From: Sphingobium amiense
GTDB taxonomy: Bacteria > Pseudomonadota > Alphaproteobacteria > Sphingomonadales > Sphingomonadaceae
Length of the DNA stretch: 64,000 bases
Direction: 5' to 3'
Assembly (NCBI RefSeq): GCF_003967075.1
Contig: NZ_AP018664.1
Span: forward strand, 3,808,001 to 3,872,000
A model generated the notes under the pieces. It worked only from the letters and a program-made list of their open reading frames with translations, had not been told where the DNA came from and did not search any database. Below, piece after piece: positions 1 to 9,175 of the stretch. Made by a program: the position numbers and the translations under genes. Every line of letters begins with the position of its first letter. Within the stretch, counting starts at the first letter, position 1.

Positions 1-61
1 CGGTCGCGCGAAACATGTGTCGGGAACGCAACAATTTGCGATCCGCCCGTTCTGGCGGCGG

Positions 62-1072
62 TCAGGCCAGCTTCAGGATCATCTTGCCCTGATTGCTGCC
101 GTCGAACAGGCGCAGCATCGCCGGCAGGGCGTTGTCGATCCCGTCCTCGACATGCTCGTCATAGACGACCGCGCCTTCGCCTGCGAGCCGCGCCATCGCC
201 GCCACGCCTTCAGGAAAGCGGTCCAGATATTGACTGATGAGGTAGCCGCGCATCGTCGCGGTTTTGACCAGCAACTGCCAGATGTTGCGCGCGCCCTGCG
301 GCGGTCCGTTATATTCCGAAATCAGGCCGCAGATCACCACCAGCGCCCCCTGCGCCAGATTGAGCAGCGCCGCGTCAAGACAGGCACCGCCCACATTTTC
401 GTAGACGAAGTCGACACCTTCGGGGCAGGCGGCCCCGATCTCCGCCGACAGCGCCGTCACGTCCTTGCCGCGATAGTCGATCGCCGCGTCGAAACCGTAT
501 CGGTGGATCAGGCGCGCGCATTTCTCCGCTCCGCCCGCGATGCCGACCACATGCGCGCCCCGCCGCTTCGCCAGTTGCCCCACCAGCGATCCCACCGCGC
601 CCGCAGCCCCGCTCACCAGCAGTGTCTGTCCGGCTGCGGGCTGCATCACATCCTCGACCCCAAACCACGCCGTCAGCCCGACCGCGCCCGCCACCGAAAG
701 ATAGGCGGTGGGAGACGGGACTGCGCTCACGTCGATGGGCTGGGTGAAGCCGTCGCCACGCCCGACCGAAAAATGTTCGATCTTGTTGAGGCCCATCACC
801 CATTGCCCGGCGGCAAAGTGCGGATGGCGGCTCTGTTCGACCACGCCGATGGTGGACGCGCGCACCGCGTCGCCCAGCGGCACCGGCGGCATGTAATTGC
901 CCGCAGGCTCCAGCCAGCCGCGAATGGCGGGGTCGATCGACGCATAATAGTTGCGGATCAGGAACTCGCCTTCCGCCAGCGCGGGCAGGGGTTCCTGCGT
1001 CATCGCGAAGTCGCTGTCCCTGGGCAGCCCCTGTGGCCGGGCGACCAGCGTGAAGCGTCGATTGACCGTCAT
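62..1072 (-). CDS. NADP-dependent MDR-family oxidoreductase
   Basis: Zinc-free medium-chain dehydrogenase/reductase of the leukotriene B4 dehydrogenase/CurA type, which typically reduces the double bond of enones or enoyl compounds with NADPH. The 336-residue product has an N-terminal GroES-like half and a Rossmann motif AAGAVGS at residues 156-162; no zinc-binding cysteine cluster is visible. An ATG lies 18 bases further upstream, but AGGAGAG sits just before the ATG at 1072, so that start is chosen. It is divergent from the ThuA-like gene across 83 bases, at the edge of the catabolic cluster. The substrate is inferred only as an unsaturated ketone or similar. Confidence 0.85.
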   Translation of the reverse strand: MTVNRRFTLVARPQGLPRDSDFAMTQEPLPALAEGEFLIRNYYASIDPAIRGWLEPAGNYMPPVPLGDAVRASTIGVVEQSRHPHFAAGQWVMGLNKIEHFSVGRGDGFTQPIDVSAVPSPTAYLSVAGAVGLTAWFGVEDVMQPAAGQTLLVSGAAGAVGSLVGQLAKRRGAHVVGIAGGAEKCARLIHRYGFDAAIDYRGKDVTALSAEIGAACPEGVDFVYENVGGACLDAALLNLAQGALVVICGLISEYNGPPQGARNIWQLLVKTATMRGYLISQYLDRFPEGVAAMARLAGEGAVVYDEHVEDGIDNALPAMLRLFDGSNQGKMILKLA

Positions 1073-1155
1073 GGCGTTCTCTCCTGTCATTCATCGCAGT
1101 TGGCCGCGAAACGCCCCGCCCGCACACTGGCGAAAAGGAGAGGAAAGAGCGTCCC

Positions 1156-1962
1156 ATGCCGATCATCCATCATCACGCCGATCTCAATATCCTCGTGTCG
1201 GTGCGCGGCCATCCGTTCGACCGCAGCGCGTTCGACGCCATCTTTCAGGCGATGGAGGGCGTAAGCGCGACGATGGTGGATCAGCCCGCCGCCGCGCGCC
1301 TGATGAATCCGGAAGGAATGCGCGGCTTCGACGCCCTGCTGCTTTATGACATGCCGGGCCTCGATTTCGAGCATCCCGCCGAACGCCCCGGCATCGTCGC
1401 GCCCTCGCCCGAGTTGAAGGCGGGACTGCGCGCGCTGCTGGAACAGGGAACGGGCGTGGTCGCGCTTCACCATGCGCTCGCGGGCTGGCCCGACTGGGAC
1501 GATTATGGCGAATGGCTGGGCGGGCGTTTCCTCTACAGGCCCGCCCTTGTGCGCGGCGCGGCGCGGCCCGACAGCGGCTATGCCCACGAAATCGCCTATG
1601 AAGCGCGCAACGTCGCGCCCGATCATCCGGTGATGGCCGGGATTCCGGCGACCTTCCCGATGTGCGATGAACTCTACCTCGCGCAGATTTTCGAGGAGGA
1701 TGTGACCCCGTTGCTGCGCGCCTCCGCGCCTTTTTCCGCGGACCGTTTTTTCAGCCCGCAGCATGCGCTCGCCGGGCGGATGCACTGCAACGATGGATGG
1801 GATCATCCGCCGGGCAGCGACCTCATCGGCTGGGCGAAACAGGCGCTGGGTTCGCGGCTCGTCTATCTGCAACCGGGCGACGGTCCTGCCGCTTACGATC
1901 GGCCCGACTACCGCCGCCTCATCCGCAACGCGCTCTTCTGGGTGGCGGGCAGGACGCCGTGA
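1156..1962 (+). CDS. ThuA-like domain protein (first copy)
   Basis: 268-residue protein of the ThuA (trehalose-utilisation) family, which has a class I glutamine amidotransferase-like fold but generally lacks that enzyme's catalytic triad. Visible features are a TGVVALHHAL segment near residue 100, matching the family's conserved strand-plus-histidines, and a C-terminal region on renewed basic/aromatic residues. AAGGAGAGG precedes the ATG. No signal peptide is evident. It is convergent with the Rieske oxygenase gene (16 bases apart). A second ThuA-like gene lies at 14696-15460 in the same cluster, so a role in the local pathway is likely, but the reaction is unknown. Confidence 0.75.
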   Translation: MPIIHHHADLNILVSVRGHPFDRSAFDAIFQAMEGVSATMVDQPAAARLMNPEGMRGFDALLLYDMPGLDFEHPAERPGIVAPSPELKAGLRALLEQGTGVVALHHALAGWPDWDDYGEWLGGRFLYRPALVRGAARPDSGYAHEIAYEARNVAPDHPVMAGIPATFPMCDELYLAQIFEEDVTPLLRASAPFSADRFFSPQHALAGRMHCNDGWDHPPGSDLIGWAKQALGSRLVYLQPGDGPAAYDRPDYRRLIRNALFWVAGRTP

Positions 1963-1978
1963 CGTCCTGCCTGCGCCC

Positions 1979-3298
1979 TTAGTCGTGGATGCCGCACACG
2001 TCGTTCAGCTTCTCATGGAAAAACTGCACCCGCTTCTCCTGATTGGCGAGGATGCCGCCACGAAAGCCCTTCGAATGAAGCCCGAGCTGCTGGCCGGTCG
2101 CCACCGAAAGATCCTGATCCGCCACCACGCCCAGCGTCTTTTCGCCGAAAACGATCCGTTCCCGGTCCACCGGCTCCAGCGGGGTGGGGCCATTGGGACC
2201 GATCACGACGCCGGTGTCGCCGATGGCATGCGCCATGAACCAGTGGTCGAAGATGCAGCGTTCGGGATCAGTCGGATGCGGTTCGGAGCGCAGCAACTGC
2301 ACCCCGTCCGGCCACATGGTGAAGGTGATGTTGGGCCACAGCGTGAAGTGGAAATAGTCCACGATCTCCGTGTCGCCCATCGCCTCATAATGGGCATAGC
2401 CCTTCGCCGCGCCCAGCCTGCGTTTCTGCTGCGCGATGGCTTCGCGCGCGGCCATGGCGTTGCCCTCATAGGCCTTGGGGTCCAGCTCCCAATATTCCAG
2501 CGCCTGCGCCAGCGGCAGGTCCAGCACCTGATGGGTGGGATAGCGCGCCGAAGGCTGAAGCCCCGGCATCCGCATCATATTGTGGCCCGTGTCGGCATAG
2601 ATGCGGAACTCGCAATCCTCCACCCGGTCGTTGATGACCGTCGCGATTTCCGGGTGCAGCGTCGGCAGGTGATAGCTTTCGTTGAAATTGTCGCGCACGA
2701 TCTTCCAGTTGCACGGCACGTCCGACGTCACCGCATAGACGCGGGTCATCTTTTCCATGCCCCATTGCGCCAGATGATCGTGCACCTGCGGCCCCAGCCA
2801 GTCACGCAGGGACGCGGCGTCGGCGTCCATGGTGAACCACACGAACCCGCCCCACTGTTCGCAGCGGATTTCGGTCAGCCGGTGCTTGCCGCACGGATTG
2901 CCGCCGGGGAAATCGTCCGGGTCCTGCACATGGGCGAGCGTCCCGTCGGGATCGTAGCGCCAGCCATGATAGCCGCACACCAGTTGCGGCGCGCCGCCGA
3001 TCTCGGTCCAGGCAAGGCGATAGCCGCGATGCAGGCACGCATTGTAGAAGGCGCGGACCGATCCGTCCTCCTGCTTCACCATCACCACCGATTCCCGGCC
3101 CAGATTGTGAGTCAGGAAATCGCCCGCGTCCAGCAGGTCTGCCGCCATACCGCCGACATGCCAGACCTTCGTCCACACATGCGCCCATTCCGCATCGGCC
3201 CAGCGCTGCGAATAATAGCGTTCGCCCGTGATCGGGTCGCCGCGCACCGGCGGGTCGTATTCCGCCATCTGCCGACCCATCAGAGTCTCTACCGTCAT
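1979..3298 (-). CDS. Rieske non-heme iron oxygenase, alpha subunit
   Basis: Catalytic subunit of an aromatic-ring-hydroxylating or related mono/dioxygenase. With the start at 3298 (GGGAGAGG upstream; an in-frame ATG at 3337 has none) it is 439 residues. The Rieske [2Fe-2S] ligands are C88-x-H90 and C108-x2-H111; the mononuclear iron histidines are H210 and H215 in NFNESYHLPTLHPE. No beta subunit or ferredoxin reductase gene is adjacent, so it may be an alpha-only oxygenase using the stand-alone Rieske protein at 14341 or partners elsewhere. Divergent from a TetR gene, its probable regulator. Substrate not deducible. Confidence 0.92.
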   Translation of the reverse strand: MTVETLMGRQMAEYDPPVRGDPITGERYYSQRWADAEWAHVWTKVWHVGGMAADLLDAGDFLTHNLGRESVVMVKQEDGSVRAFYNACLHRGYRLAWTEIGGAPQLVCGYHGWRYDPDGTLAHVQDPDDFPGGNPCGKHRLTEIRCEQWGGFVWFTMDADAASLRDWLGPQVHDHLAQWGMEKMTRVYAVTSDVPCNWKIVRDNFNESYHLPTLHPEIATVINDRVEDCEFRIYADTGHNMMRMPGLQPSARYPTHQVLDLPLAQALEYWELDPKAYEGNAMAAREAIAQQKRRLGAAKGYAHYEAMGDTEIVDYFHFTLWPNITFTMWPDGVQLLRSEPHPTDPERCIFDHWFMAHAIGDTGVVIGPNGPTPLEPVDRERIVFGEKTLGVVADQDLSVATGQQLGLHSKGFRGGILANQEKRVQFFHEKLNDVCGIHD

Positions 3299-3321
3299 GG
3301 CCCTCTCCCGGCATATATTAC

Positions 3322-3337
3322 TTGAACGATCGACCAA
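3322..3337. promoter_or_regulatory. Candidate TetR operator
   Basis: The 16-base sequence TTGAACGATCGACCAA reads TTG-nn-CGATCG-nn-CAA, an inverted repeat with 12 of 16 positions symmetric. It lies in the 92-base gap between the divergent Rieske oxygenase and TetR genes, 24 bases upstream of the oxygenase start. The position and symmetry suit a TetR dimer; binding by the neighbouring regulator is inferred. Confidence 0.5.
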
Positions 3338-3390
3338 AACCTAGCATCGCCTTGCGGCGAGTCAACAACTCCGCCACACAGGATGGCCTC

Positions 3391-4095
3391 ATGGAAACCA
3401 ACCTATCGGAAATGACAGGGACAACCGGAAAGCGCCCGAAGGTGGATCGCCGCCGCGCGCCCGAAACCGGCGCGCGCATCCTCGACGCGGCGGAAATGCT
3501 CTTTTCGTGGCGCGGCTTTTACGGCGTATCGCTGCGGGAGATCGCGGCGGAAGCCGGGGTGCAACTGGCGCTTACCCACTATCATTTCGGATCGAAGGAA
3601 AGCCTGTTCGGCGCCGTCATCGAGCGCCGCGCCGCGGACCATGCCGCCCGCATCGAGGCGGCGCTGGCGCAGGCGCGCGGGCAGGGGGGCACGCGGCGCG
3701 AACGGCGCGAGGCGATCCTGCGTGCGCTGATCGCGACCATCGTCGACCGGACGATGCGGGGCGGGCCGGGCTGGAAGAACTATGTCCGCCTGCTCGCCTT
3801 CGTCGCCAACCATCCGCAGGAGGAGGAATATGTCTCCCCCTTCCGCACCCATTACGACCATGTGATCCACGATTTCGTCGACGCCCTGTGCGCCGTCCAG
3901 CCGGAAATGCCCCGCCTCGACATCCAGTGGGGCTTCTTCTTCTTCCAGGCGGCGACCACGCACATCCTCGTCGAAAGCGGAATGCTCGACCGGCAGTCGG
4001 GCGGCGCGCTGCAATCCTCCGATCTCGACGCCATGGTGGACCGTATGGTGCCCTTCTTCGCCGCGGGCTTCGCCGGGCTGGGCGCGCGCGACTGA
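3391..4095 (+). CDS. TetR/AcrR family transcriptional regulator
   Basis: Dimeric ligand-responsive repressor. The 234-residue product has an N-terminal helix-turn-helix at about residues 45-66 (VSLREIAAEAGVQLALTHYH, ending in the family's typical YHFGSKESLF), followed by an all-helical ligand domain that I cannot assign to a ligand. The start at 3391 is chosen because upstream in-frame ATG 3322 would overlap the divergent promoter; another ATG at 3412 is possible and no strong ribosome site separates them. It likely controls the divergent Rieske oxygenase and perhaps the two SDR genes downstream. Confidence 0.88.
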   Translation: METNLSEMTGTTGKRPKVDRRRAPETGARILDAAEMLFSWRGFYGVSLREIAAEAGVQLALTHYHFGSKESLFGAVIERRAADHAARIEAALAQARGQGGTRRERREAILRALIATIVDRTMRGGPGWKNYVRLLAFVANHPQEEEYVSPFRTHYDHVIHDFVDALCAVQPEMPRLDIQWGFFFFQAATTHILVESGMLDRQSGGALQSSDLDAMVDRMVPFFAAGFAGLGARD

Positions 4096-4167
4096 CCTGA
4101 CAGAAAGCCGAGGTTTGCGCGGCGGCGGCGCGGCCTATCCTGTATCGCTACGATAAGGGAGAGGCGC

Positions 4168-4932
4168 ATGGGCGGCAGGCTCGACGGCAAGGTTGCGGTG
4201 ATAGTGGGCGCGTCCAATCCGCAGAGCATGGGCGCGGCCACCGCGCGGCGCTTCGCCGCCGAGGGCGCGAGGCTGGTGCTGGCCGCCCGCCGGCGCGAGG
4301 CGGTGGAGGCGGTCGCCGCCGGTCTGGGGGCGGAGGCGCACGCCTGCGACATCGCGCGCGAGGAGGATCTCGCCGCGCTGGCGCAGGCCGCGCTCGACAG
4401 TTTCGGCCGCCTCGACATCGCGATCAACTATGCAGGCGTCGAGTCGAGCGGTTCCATCCTCGAAACCAGCGCGCAGACGCTTCGGCAGGCGTCGGAGGTT
4501 CATTTCGTCGGCACCGGCCTGTTCATCAAGCAGATGGCGCTGGCGATGACGCAGGGCGGCTCCATCGTCACCACATCGTCGCTCACCGCTCTGGTGCAGG
4601 CGCCGGGCCTTGCCGCCTATGCAGCGTCGAAGGGCGGCGCGGACATATTGATGCGCGTCGCCGCCAATGAACTGGGCGAACGGGGCATCCGGGTGAACAG
4701 CATCGCGCCGGGCTTCACGCGCAGCGCCATGACGGAAGATTATTTTGCGATGGACGCTGTCCGGCGCGCCTTCCTCAGGGAAATGCCGCTCGGCCGCTTC
4801 CCGACGGTGGAGGATGTTGCCAACGCCGCCCTCTGGCTGGCGAGCGACGAGGCCTTTATCACCGGGCAGGTGATCGACATCACGGCGGGCCAGTCGCTGC
4901 GCCGGACGCCGCGCGCGGAGGAGTTCGTCTGA
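4168..4932 (+). CDS. Short-chain dehydrogenase/reductase (SDR) 1
   Basis: 254-residue classical SDR, NAD(P)-dependent alcohol/ketone oxidoreductase. The cofactor loop is VGASNPQSMG in place of the common TGxxxGIG; NYAG at 87-90 corresponds to NNAG; the catalytic set is S137/S138, Y151 and K155 (YAASK). AAGGGAGAGG precedes the ATG. It overlaps the next SDR by one base (TGATG), so the two are translationally coupled. Lies downstream of the TetR gene and probably oxidises an intermediate of the cluster's pathway; substrate unknown. Confidence 0.9.
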   Translation: MGGRLDGKVAVIVGASNPQSMGAATARRFAAEGARLVLAARRREAVEAVAAGLGAEAHACDIAREEDLAALAQAALDSFGRLDIAINYAGVESSGSILETSAQTLRQASEVHFVGTGLFIKQMALAMTQGGSIVTTSSLTALVQAPGLAAYAASKGGADILMRVAANELGERGIRVNSIAPGFTRSAMTEDYFAMDAVRRAFLREMPLGRFPTVEDVANAALWLASDEAFITGQVIDITAGQSLRRTPRAEEFV

Positions 4933-5732
4933 TGGGAAGGCTGGAGGGCAAGCGGGCGCTGATCGTGGGCGCGGCGGGCAGGGGCAATATGGGGCAGGCC
5001 ATCGCCCGCCGCTTCATGCGCGAAGGCGCGCAGGTCGCCGTTGCGGGGCGCAGGCGCGACGCGCTCGACGCCTTCGTCGCGCAGGAAGGCGGGATCGCCG
5101 TGACCTGCGACTTCACCGAAAAGCCGTCCATCGACGCGATGGTGGCCGAAACGGCGCAACGGCTCGGCGGCATCGACATCGCCCTCAACGCGACCGGCTG
5201 GGGTCTGCTCAAACCCTTTCTCGAAACCACGCCAGAGGAACTGGACGCGATGATCGCGCTGCAACTGCGCGGGCCGTTCCATTTCCTTCAGGCGCTGATC
5301 CCGGTGATGAGCGGGCAGGGCGGCGGCTCGATCATCCAGATCAGCTCGGCGACCGCGACCATCATGTTCCACGATCATGACGCCTATATGGCGACGAAGG
5401 CAGGCACCGACCATCTGGTGCGCAGCGTCGCCAACCAGTTCGGCGACCGGGGCATTCGCGTGAACAGCGTGTCGCCCGGCCTCACCGATACGCCGATGAC
5501 GGCGGAGGCGGGCGCGGTGCCCGGCGTCTTCGACGCCTTTGTGAAGGGCTACCCGCTCGGCCGCTACGGCACCACCGCCGATGTCGCCGCCGCCTGCGTC
5601 TGGCTGGCGAGCGACGAATGCTTCATGACCGGCGAGAATCTTCAGGTGAACGGCGGCCTCACCCTGCGCGGCAACCCGTCGAAGGCGGACATCGAATCCT
5701 CGGTCGCCGCCGCCATGGCGCGGCAGGGCTGA
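4932..5732 (+). CDS. Short-chain dehydrogenase/reductase (SDR) 2
   Basis: 266-residue SDR paralogue of the preceding gene. Cofactor loop VGAAGRGNMG; the NNAG position reads NATGWG, which is unusual; catalytic S138/S139, Y152 and K156 (YMATK) are present. It starts in a TGATG overlap with SDR 1. The two divergent SDRs encoded back to back suggest sequential or alternative oxidation of related alcohols, or a hetero-oligomer. It is convergent with the E2 gene, 19 bases apart. Confidence 0.88.
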   Translation: MGRLEGKRALIVGAAGRGNMGQAIARRFMREGAQVAVAGRRRDALDAFVAQEGGIAVTCDFTEKPSIDAMVAETAQRLGGIDIALNATGWGLLKPFLETTPEELDAMIALQLRGPFHFLQALIPVMSGQGGGSIIQISSATATIMFHDHDAYMATKAGTDHLVRSVANQFGDRGIRVNSVSPGLTDTPMTAEAGAVPGVFDAFVKGYPLGRYGTTADVAAACVWLASDECFMTGENLQVNGGLTLRGNPSKADIESSVAAAMARQG

Positions 5733-5751
5733 CGGCGCGCCGCCAGCCCCG

Positions 5752-7149
5752 TCATCCCGCCAGCAACGCCGGCTCCTCGATCAGCCCTTTCAGAGTCCGC
5801 ATGAAGTCCGCCCCGACCGCCCCGTCGATGGCGCGATGATCGCATGACAGCGACAGGTGGGCGACCGTAGCGAAGGCCAGCGCATTGCCGATTTCGACGG
5901 GCGTGCGCACCGCCGCACCCACGGCCAGGATCGCGCCCTGCGGCGGGTTGATGATCGCGTCGAACTGGTCGATGCCATACATGCCAAGGTTGCTGATCGA
6001 AAAGCTGCCGCCCTGAAACTCGTCCGGCTGCAACCGGCCCGCGCGGGCCTTGTCCGCCAGCGCCCTGACGGCGCGGGAGATGGCGGCGACCGACAGGGCG
6101 TCAGCACCCCTGACGATGGGAGTGATAAGCCCCTTGTCGGTGGCGACCGCGACGGAGACGTCCGCGCTCGCGAAGCGGTGGATCGCGTCGCCATGCACCT
6201 GCACGTTGACATCGGGATGCCGCACCAGCGCCAGTGCGCAGGCGCGGACGATATAATCGTTGATGCTGGGCGCTTCGCCCGTCGCCGCCTTCGCCTGCGC
6301 GCGCAGCCCGAGGATCGCGTCGATCCGCACCTTCGAACGCAGATAGAAATGCGGAATGGTCGATTTGCTGTGGGACAGCGCCTGCGCGATGGCCTTGCGC
6401 ATCGGCGACATGCGGATGACCTCCACGCCGCCGGAAGGCGCGGCGGCGGACGGCTCGTCCCGCTTTACCCGCGCCAGCACGTCCGCCTTGCAGATGCGGC
6501 CCTTCGGTCCCGTGCCCGCCATGCCGGAAAGATCGACGCCATGCTGCACCGCCAGCCGCCGGGCGAGCGGGCTGGCGAAGACATCGGCCAGCGCCTCGCC
6601 CACAGGCGCGATGTCCACCGGCCCGCCGCCGGGGGGCGGGGCGGGGGGCAGGCTTGCCTGCTGCACATCCTGAAAGCTGATGCGCCCGCCCGGTCCCGAT
6701 CCCTCGATACCCGTGATGTCGATCCCATGCTCCTGCGCGAAGGCACGGGCCATCGGGCTGATGTTGCCGTCGTCCGGAACCGCCATGACGGCGGGCGCGG
6801 CCACAGGCGCAGGCGCATCCTCGCGCGCCGCGACGGAAGGCTTGCCCTCGCCGCCCTTGTAGGACGCGATGAAGCTGTCCACTTCGCCGTCCGCAGGCGC
6901 GTCGTCCGCACCGGCCAGCACGGCGATCAGGTCGCCCACCTCATAGGTCTCGCCTTCTTTCGCGATCAGCCGCGCGAACTGCCCGTCCGCTTCGGCTTCG
7001 ACCTCGTTGGTGATCTTGGCGGTTTCGATGAGCGCCAGCAGGTCGCCCTTGCGGAAGGGCTGGCCTTCGCCGACCTTCCATTCGGCAACGACCCCTTCGG
7101 TCATTTCGATGCCCCATTTGGGCATGGCGAATGCGCGCAGATTGGCCAT
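5752..7149 (-). CDS. 2-oxoacid dehydrogenase E2, dihydrolipoamide acyltransferase
   Basis: Core acyltransferase of a 2-oxoacid (acetoin/branched-chain/pyruvate type) dehydrogenase complex; transfers the acyl group from lipoate to CoA. 465 residues: lipoyl domain at about 1-80 with lipoyl-lysine K45 in ETAKITNE, then two peripheral-subunit-binding motifs (about 130-162, ISPMARAFAQEHGID...; and 191-224, ASPLARRLAVQHGVD...), then the catalytic domain ending in SCDHRAIDG. Most E2 proteins have one such binding domain. ATG at 7149 lies 5 bases after the E1-beta stop. No E3 lipoamide dehydrogenase gene is in the window. Confidence 0.93.
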   Translation of the reverse strand: MANLRAFAMPKWGIEMTEGVVAEWKVGEGQPFRKGDLLALIETAKITNEVEAEADGQFARLIAKEGETYEVGDLIAVLAGADDAPADGEVDSFIASYKGGEGKPSVAAREDAPAPVAAPAVMAVPDDGNISPMARAFAQEHGIDITGIEGSGPGGRISFQDVQQASLPPAPPPGGGPVDIAPVGEALADVFASPLARRLAVQHGVDLSGMAGTGPKGRICKADVLARVKRDEPSAAAPSGGVEVIRMSPMRKAIAQALSHSKSTIPHFYLRSKVRIDAILGLRAQAKAATGEAPSINDYIVRACALALVRHPDVNVQVHGDAIHRFASADVSVAVATDKGLITPIVRGADALSVAAISRAVRALADKARAGRLQPDEFQGGSFSISNLGMYGIDQFDAIINPPQGAILAVGAAVRTPVEIGNALAFATVAHLSLSCDHRAIDGAVGADFMRTLKGLIEEPALLAG

Positions 7150-7154
7150 GATAC

Positions 7155-8171
7155 TCAGCCCCGCCGGTAGGAGAGAAGCCGCGCCGCGCTCGCCGCGATC
7201 CGGTCGGGCGACGGCAGATAGGCCGATTCCAGCTCGCGCGCGAACGGCACGGGGCTGTGCGGCGGCGTCACCATCTCGATGGGCGCCTTGAGCGACGCGA
7301 ACGCCTTCTGCGCGACCAGCGCGGACAGGTCGGTGGCAAGGCCGCACCGGGGCGGCGCCTCGTCGACGATCAGCAGGCGGCCCGTCCGCTCCACGCTGTC
7401 GAGGATCGCCTCCTCGTCGAGCGGACTGGTGGTGCGCAGGTCGAGCAGATCGCATCCCACGCCATCCTGCGCCAGCGCTTTGGCCGCCTGTTCGGCCATC
7501 CCCACCATCATGCCGGTCGCAAGGATGGTGATGTCGTCGCCCTGCGTCACCTGCCGCGCATGGCCGAACGGGATCATATAGTCGCCATCGGGCACTTCGC
7601 CCTTCACGGCATAGAGGAATTTATGTTCGAGGAAGATCACCGGATCGTCGTCGCGGATCGCCTGCGTCAGCAGCCCCTTGGTGTCGGCCGGCGTGGAAGG
7701 CATCACGACCTTCAGGCCCGGCATGGCCGTCACGAACTGGTGAATCGCCTGACTGTGCTGGGGCGCGGCGTTGTAACCGCCGCCATAGGGCATGCGGATG
7801 ACGATGGGGCATCGCGACTTGCCGCCGAACATATAGCGGAACTTCGCCACCTGGTTCCATATCTGGTCCATGCACACGCCGATGAAGTCGGCGAACATGA
7901 TTTCCGCGATGGCGCGCTTGCCGGTCAGCGCCGCGCCCGCCGCCGCGCCGATGATGGCGCTTTCGCTGATCGGCGTGTCGATGACCCGGTCCGCGCCATA
8001 TTTGGCCCACAGGCCGCCCGACGTGCCCCATATGCCGCCGATCGCTTCCGGCCCGCCCGCCGAGCCGTTGCCGCCGACAATATCCTCGCCCAGCATGATG
8101 ACGCTGTCGTCGCGCGCCATTTCCTCGTCGATCGTGTCGCGGATGACGTCGCGGATCATCTTGACTGCCAT
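7155..8171 (-). CDS. 2-oxoacid dehydrogenase E1 component, beta subunit
   Basis: 338-residue transketolase-like beta subunit that pairs with E1-alpha to form the thiamine-diphosphate site and decarboxylate a 2-oxo acid (or cleave acetoin). Family landmarks include LGEDIVGGNGSAGGPE near residues 27-42, DTPISESAIIGAAAGAAL, and PQHSQAIHQF with the conserved histidine. GAGGGG precedes the ATG. It lies between E1-alpha and E2 in the operon. Similarity is closest by pattern to acetoin-dehydrogenase/branched-chain-type beta subunits; which 2-oxo acid is used cannot be read from the sequence. Confidence 0.93.
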   Translation of the reverse strand: MAVKMIRDVIRDTIDEEMARDDSVIMLGEDIVGGNGSAGGPEAIGGIWGTSGGLWAKYGADRVIDTPISESAIIGAAAGAALTGKRAIAEIMFADFIGVCMDQIWNQVAKFRYMFGGKSRCPIVIRMPYGGGYNAAPQHSQAIHQFVTAMPGLKVVMPSTPADTKGLLTQAIRDDDPVIFLEHKFLYAVKGEVPDGDYMIPFGHARQVTQGDDITILATGMMVGMAEQAAKALAQDGVGCDLLDLRTTSPLDEEAILDSVERTGRLLIVDEAPPRCGLATDLSALVAQKAFASLKAPIEMVTPPHSPVPFARELESAYLPSPDRIAASAARLLSYRRG

Positions 8172-8188
8172 GGTTCGATCCCCTCGCG

Positions 8189-9151
8189 TCAGTAGCTGAT
8201 ATAGACGTCTTGCGTGACGTCGGCGGCGGTCGGGCGGGGCGCGGCCTTCGCGTCGGCGACGGCCCGGTCAATGAGCGCCGCGGTCTCCGCATCGACGGCA
8301 TCGAGGTCGGCGCCCTCAAGCAGCTTCGCCTCGGTCACTTTCTGGCGGAAGGTCGTCAGACAGTCACGCTCGGCGCGGATGCGGTCCAGTTCGCCCTCGC
8401 CGCGATAACGCTGCGGGTCGCCCTCGAAATGGCCGAAGAACCGCTCGCAGTCGAGTTCGACCGATGCCGGTCCGTTCCCCGCCTTGCACCAGTCGATGAT
8501 CTCGCCCATCGTCTGATACACGTCGAAAAAGTCGATGCCGTTGGCCTTCACCGCCCTCATGCCGAACGCCGCCGCGCGGGTCGTCATGCTTTCCGCCCCC
8601 ACGGCATAGGCTTCGCCGGTATGTTCGGAATAATGGTTGTTCTCGAACACGAAGATCACCGGCAGCTTCAGCACCACCGCCATGTTCATCGCTTCGAAGG
8701 TCGTGCCCTGATTGCATGCGCCGTCGCCGGAAAAGCAGATGGAAACGGTGCCCCTGCTCTTCGCGGTGATGCCTGCGCCCACCGCGATCGGCGCACCCGC
8801 GCCGACGATGCCGTTCGCGCCGAGCATGCCGACGCCCACATCGGCGATGTGCATCGAGCCGCCCTTGCCCTTGCAGAGGCCGTCGCTCGACCCGTAAATC
8901 TCCTTCATCATCGCGCCGACATCGCATCCCTTGGCGATGCAGTGGCCGTGGCCGCGATGGGTGGAGATGATGTAGTCGTCCGCGCCCAGATGCTCGCACA
9001 CCCCCACGGCGCAGGCCTCCTGCCCCGCATAGAGGTGGGTGAAGCCCGCAATCTCGCCCAGAGCGATCTCGTCGTGCAGCCGATCCTCGAACAGGCGGAT
9101 CGTCTTCATCTGGCGATAGGCGCGGGTGAGCGCGTCGCGGCTGAGTTGCAT
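8189..9151 (-). CDS. 2-oxoacid dehydrogenase E1 component, alpha subunit
   Basis: 320-residue thiamine-diphosphate subunit. The cofactor motif is GDG at 142-144 (SGDGACNQG) followed by NN at 171-172 (FENNHYSEHT). The substrate loop STHRGHGHCIAKG near 63-75 is typical of AcoA/PdhA proteins. AGGAGAGAAAG precedes the ATG. The length matches the shorter acetoin-dehydrogenase-like alpha subunits. The operon order is DUF35, thiolase, acyl-CoA dehydrogenase, E1-alpha, E1-beta, E2, which ties this oxidative decarboxylation to the neighbouring CoA-thioester chemistry. Confidence 0.93.
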   Translation of the reverse strand: MQLSRDALTRAYRQMKTIRLFEDRLHDEIALGEIAGFTHLYAGQEACAVGVCEHLGADDYIISTHRGHGHCIAKGCDVGAMMKEIYGSSDGLCKGKGGSMHIADVGVGMLGANGIVGAGAPIAVGAGITAKSRGTVSICFSGDGACNQGTTFEAMNMAVVLKLPVIFVFENNHYSEHTGEAYAVGAESMTTRAAAFGMRAVKANGIDFFDVYQTMGEIIDWCKAGNGPASVELDCERFFGHFEGDPQRYRGEGELDRIRAERDCLTTFRQKVTEAKLLEGADLDAVDAETAALIDRAVADAKAAPRPTAADVTQDVYISY

Positions 9152-9175
9152 CTTTCTCTCCTGTCCGCCCGGCCG

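Noticed and set aside
1..61. Possible end of another gene at the window start
   Set aside because: No frame with supporting sequence; only 61 bases remain before the oxidoreductase end.
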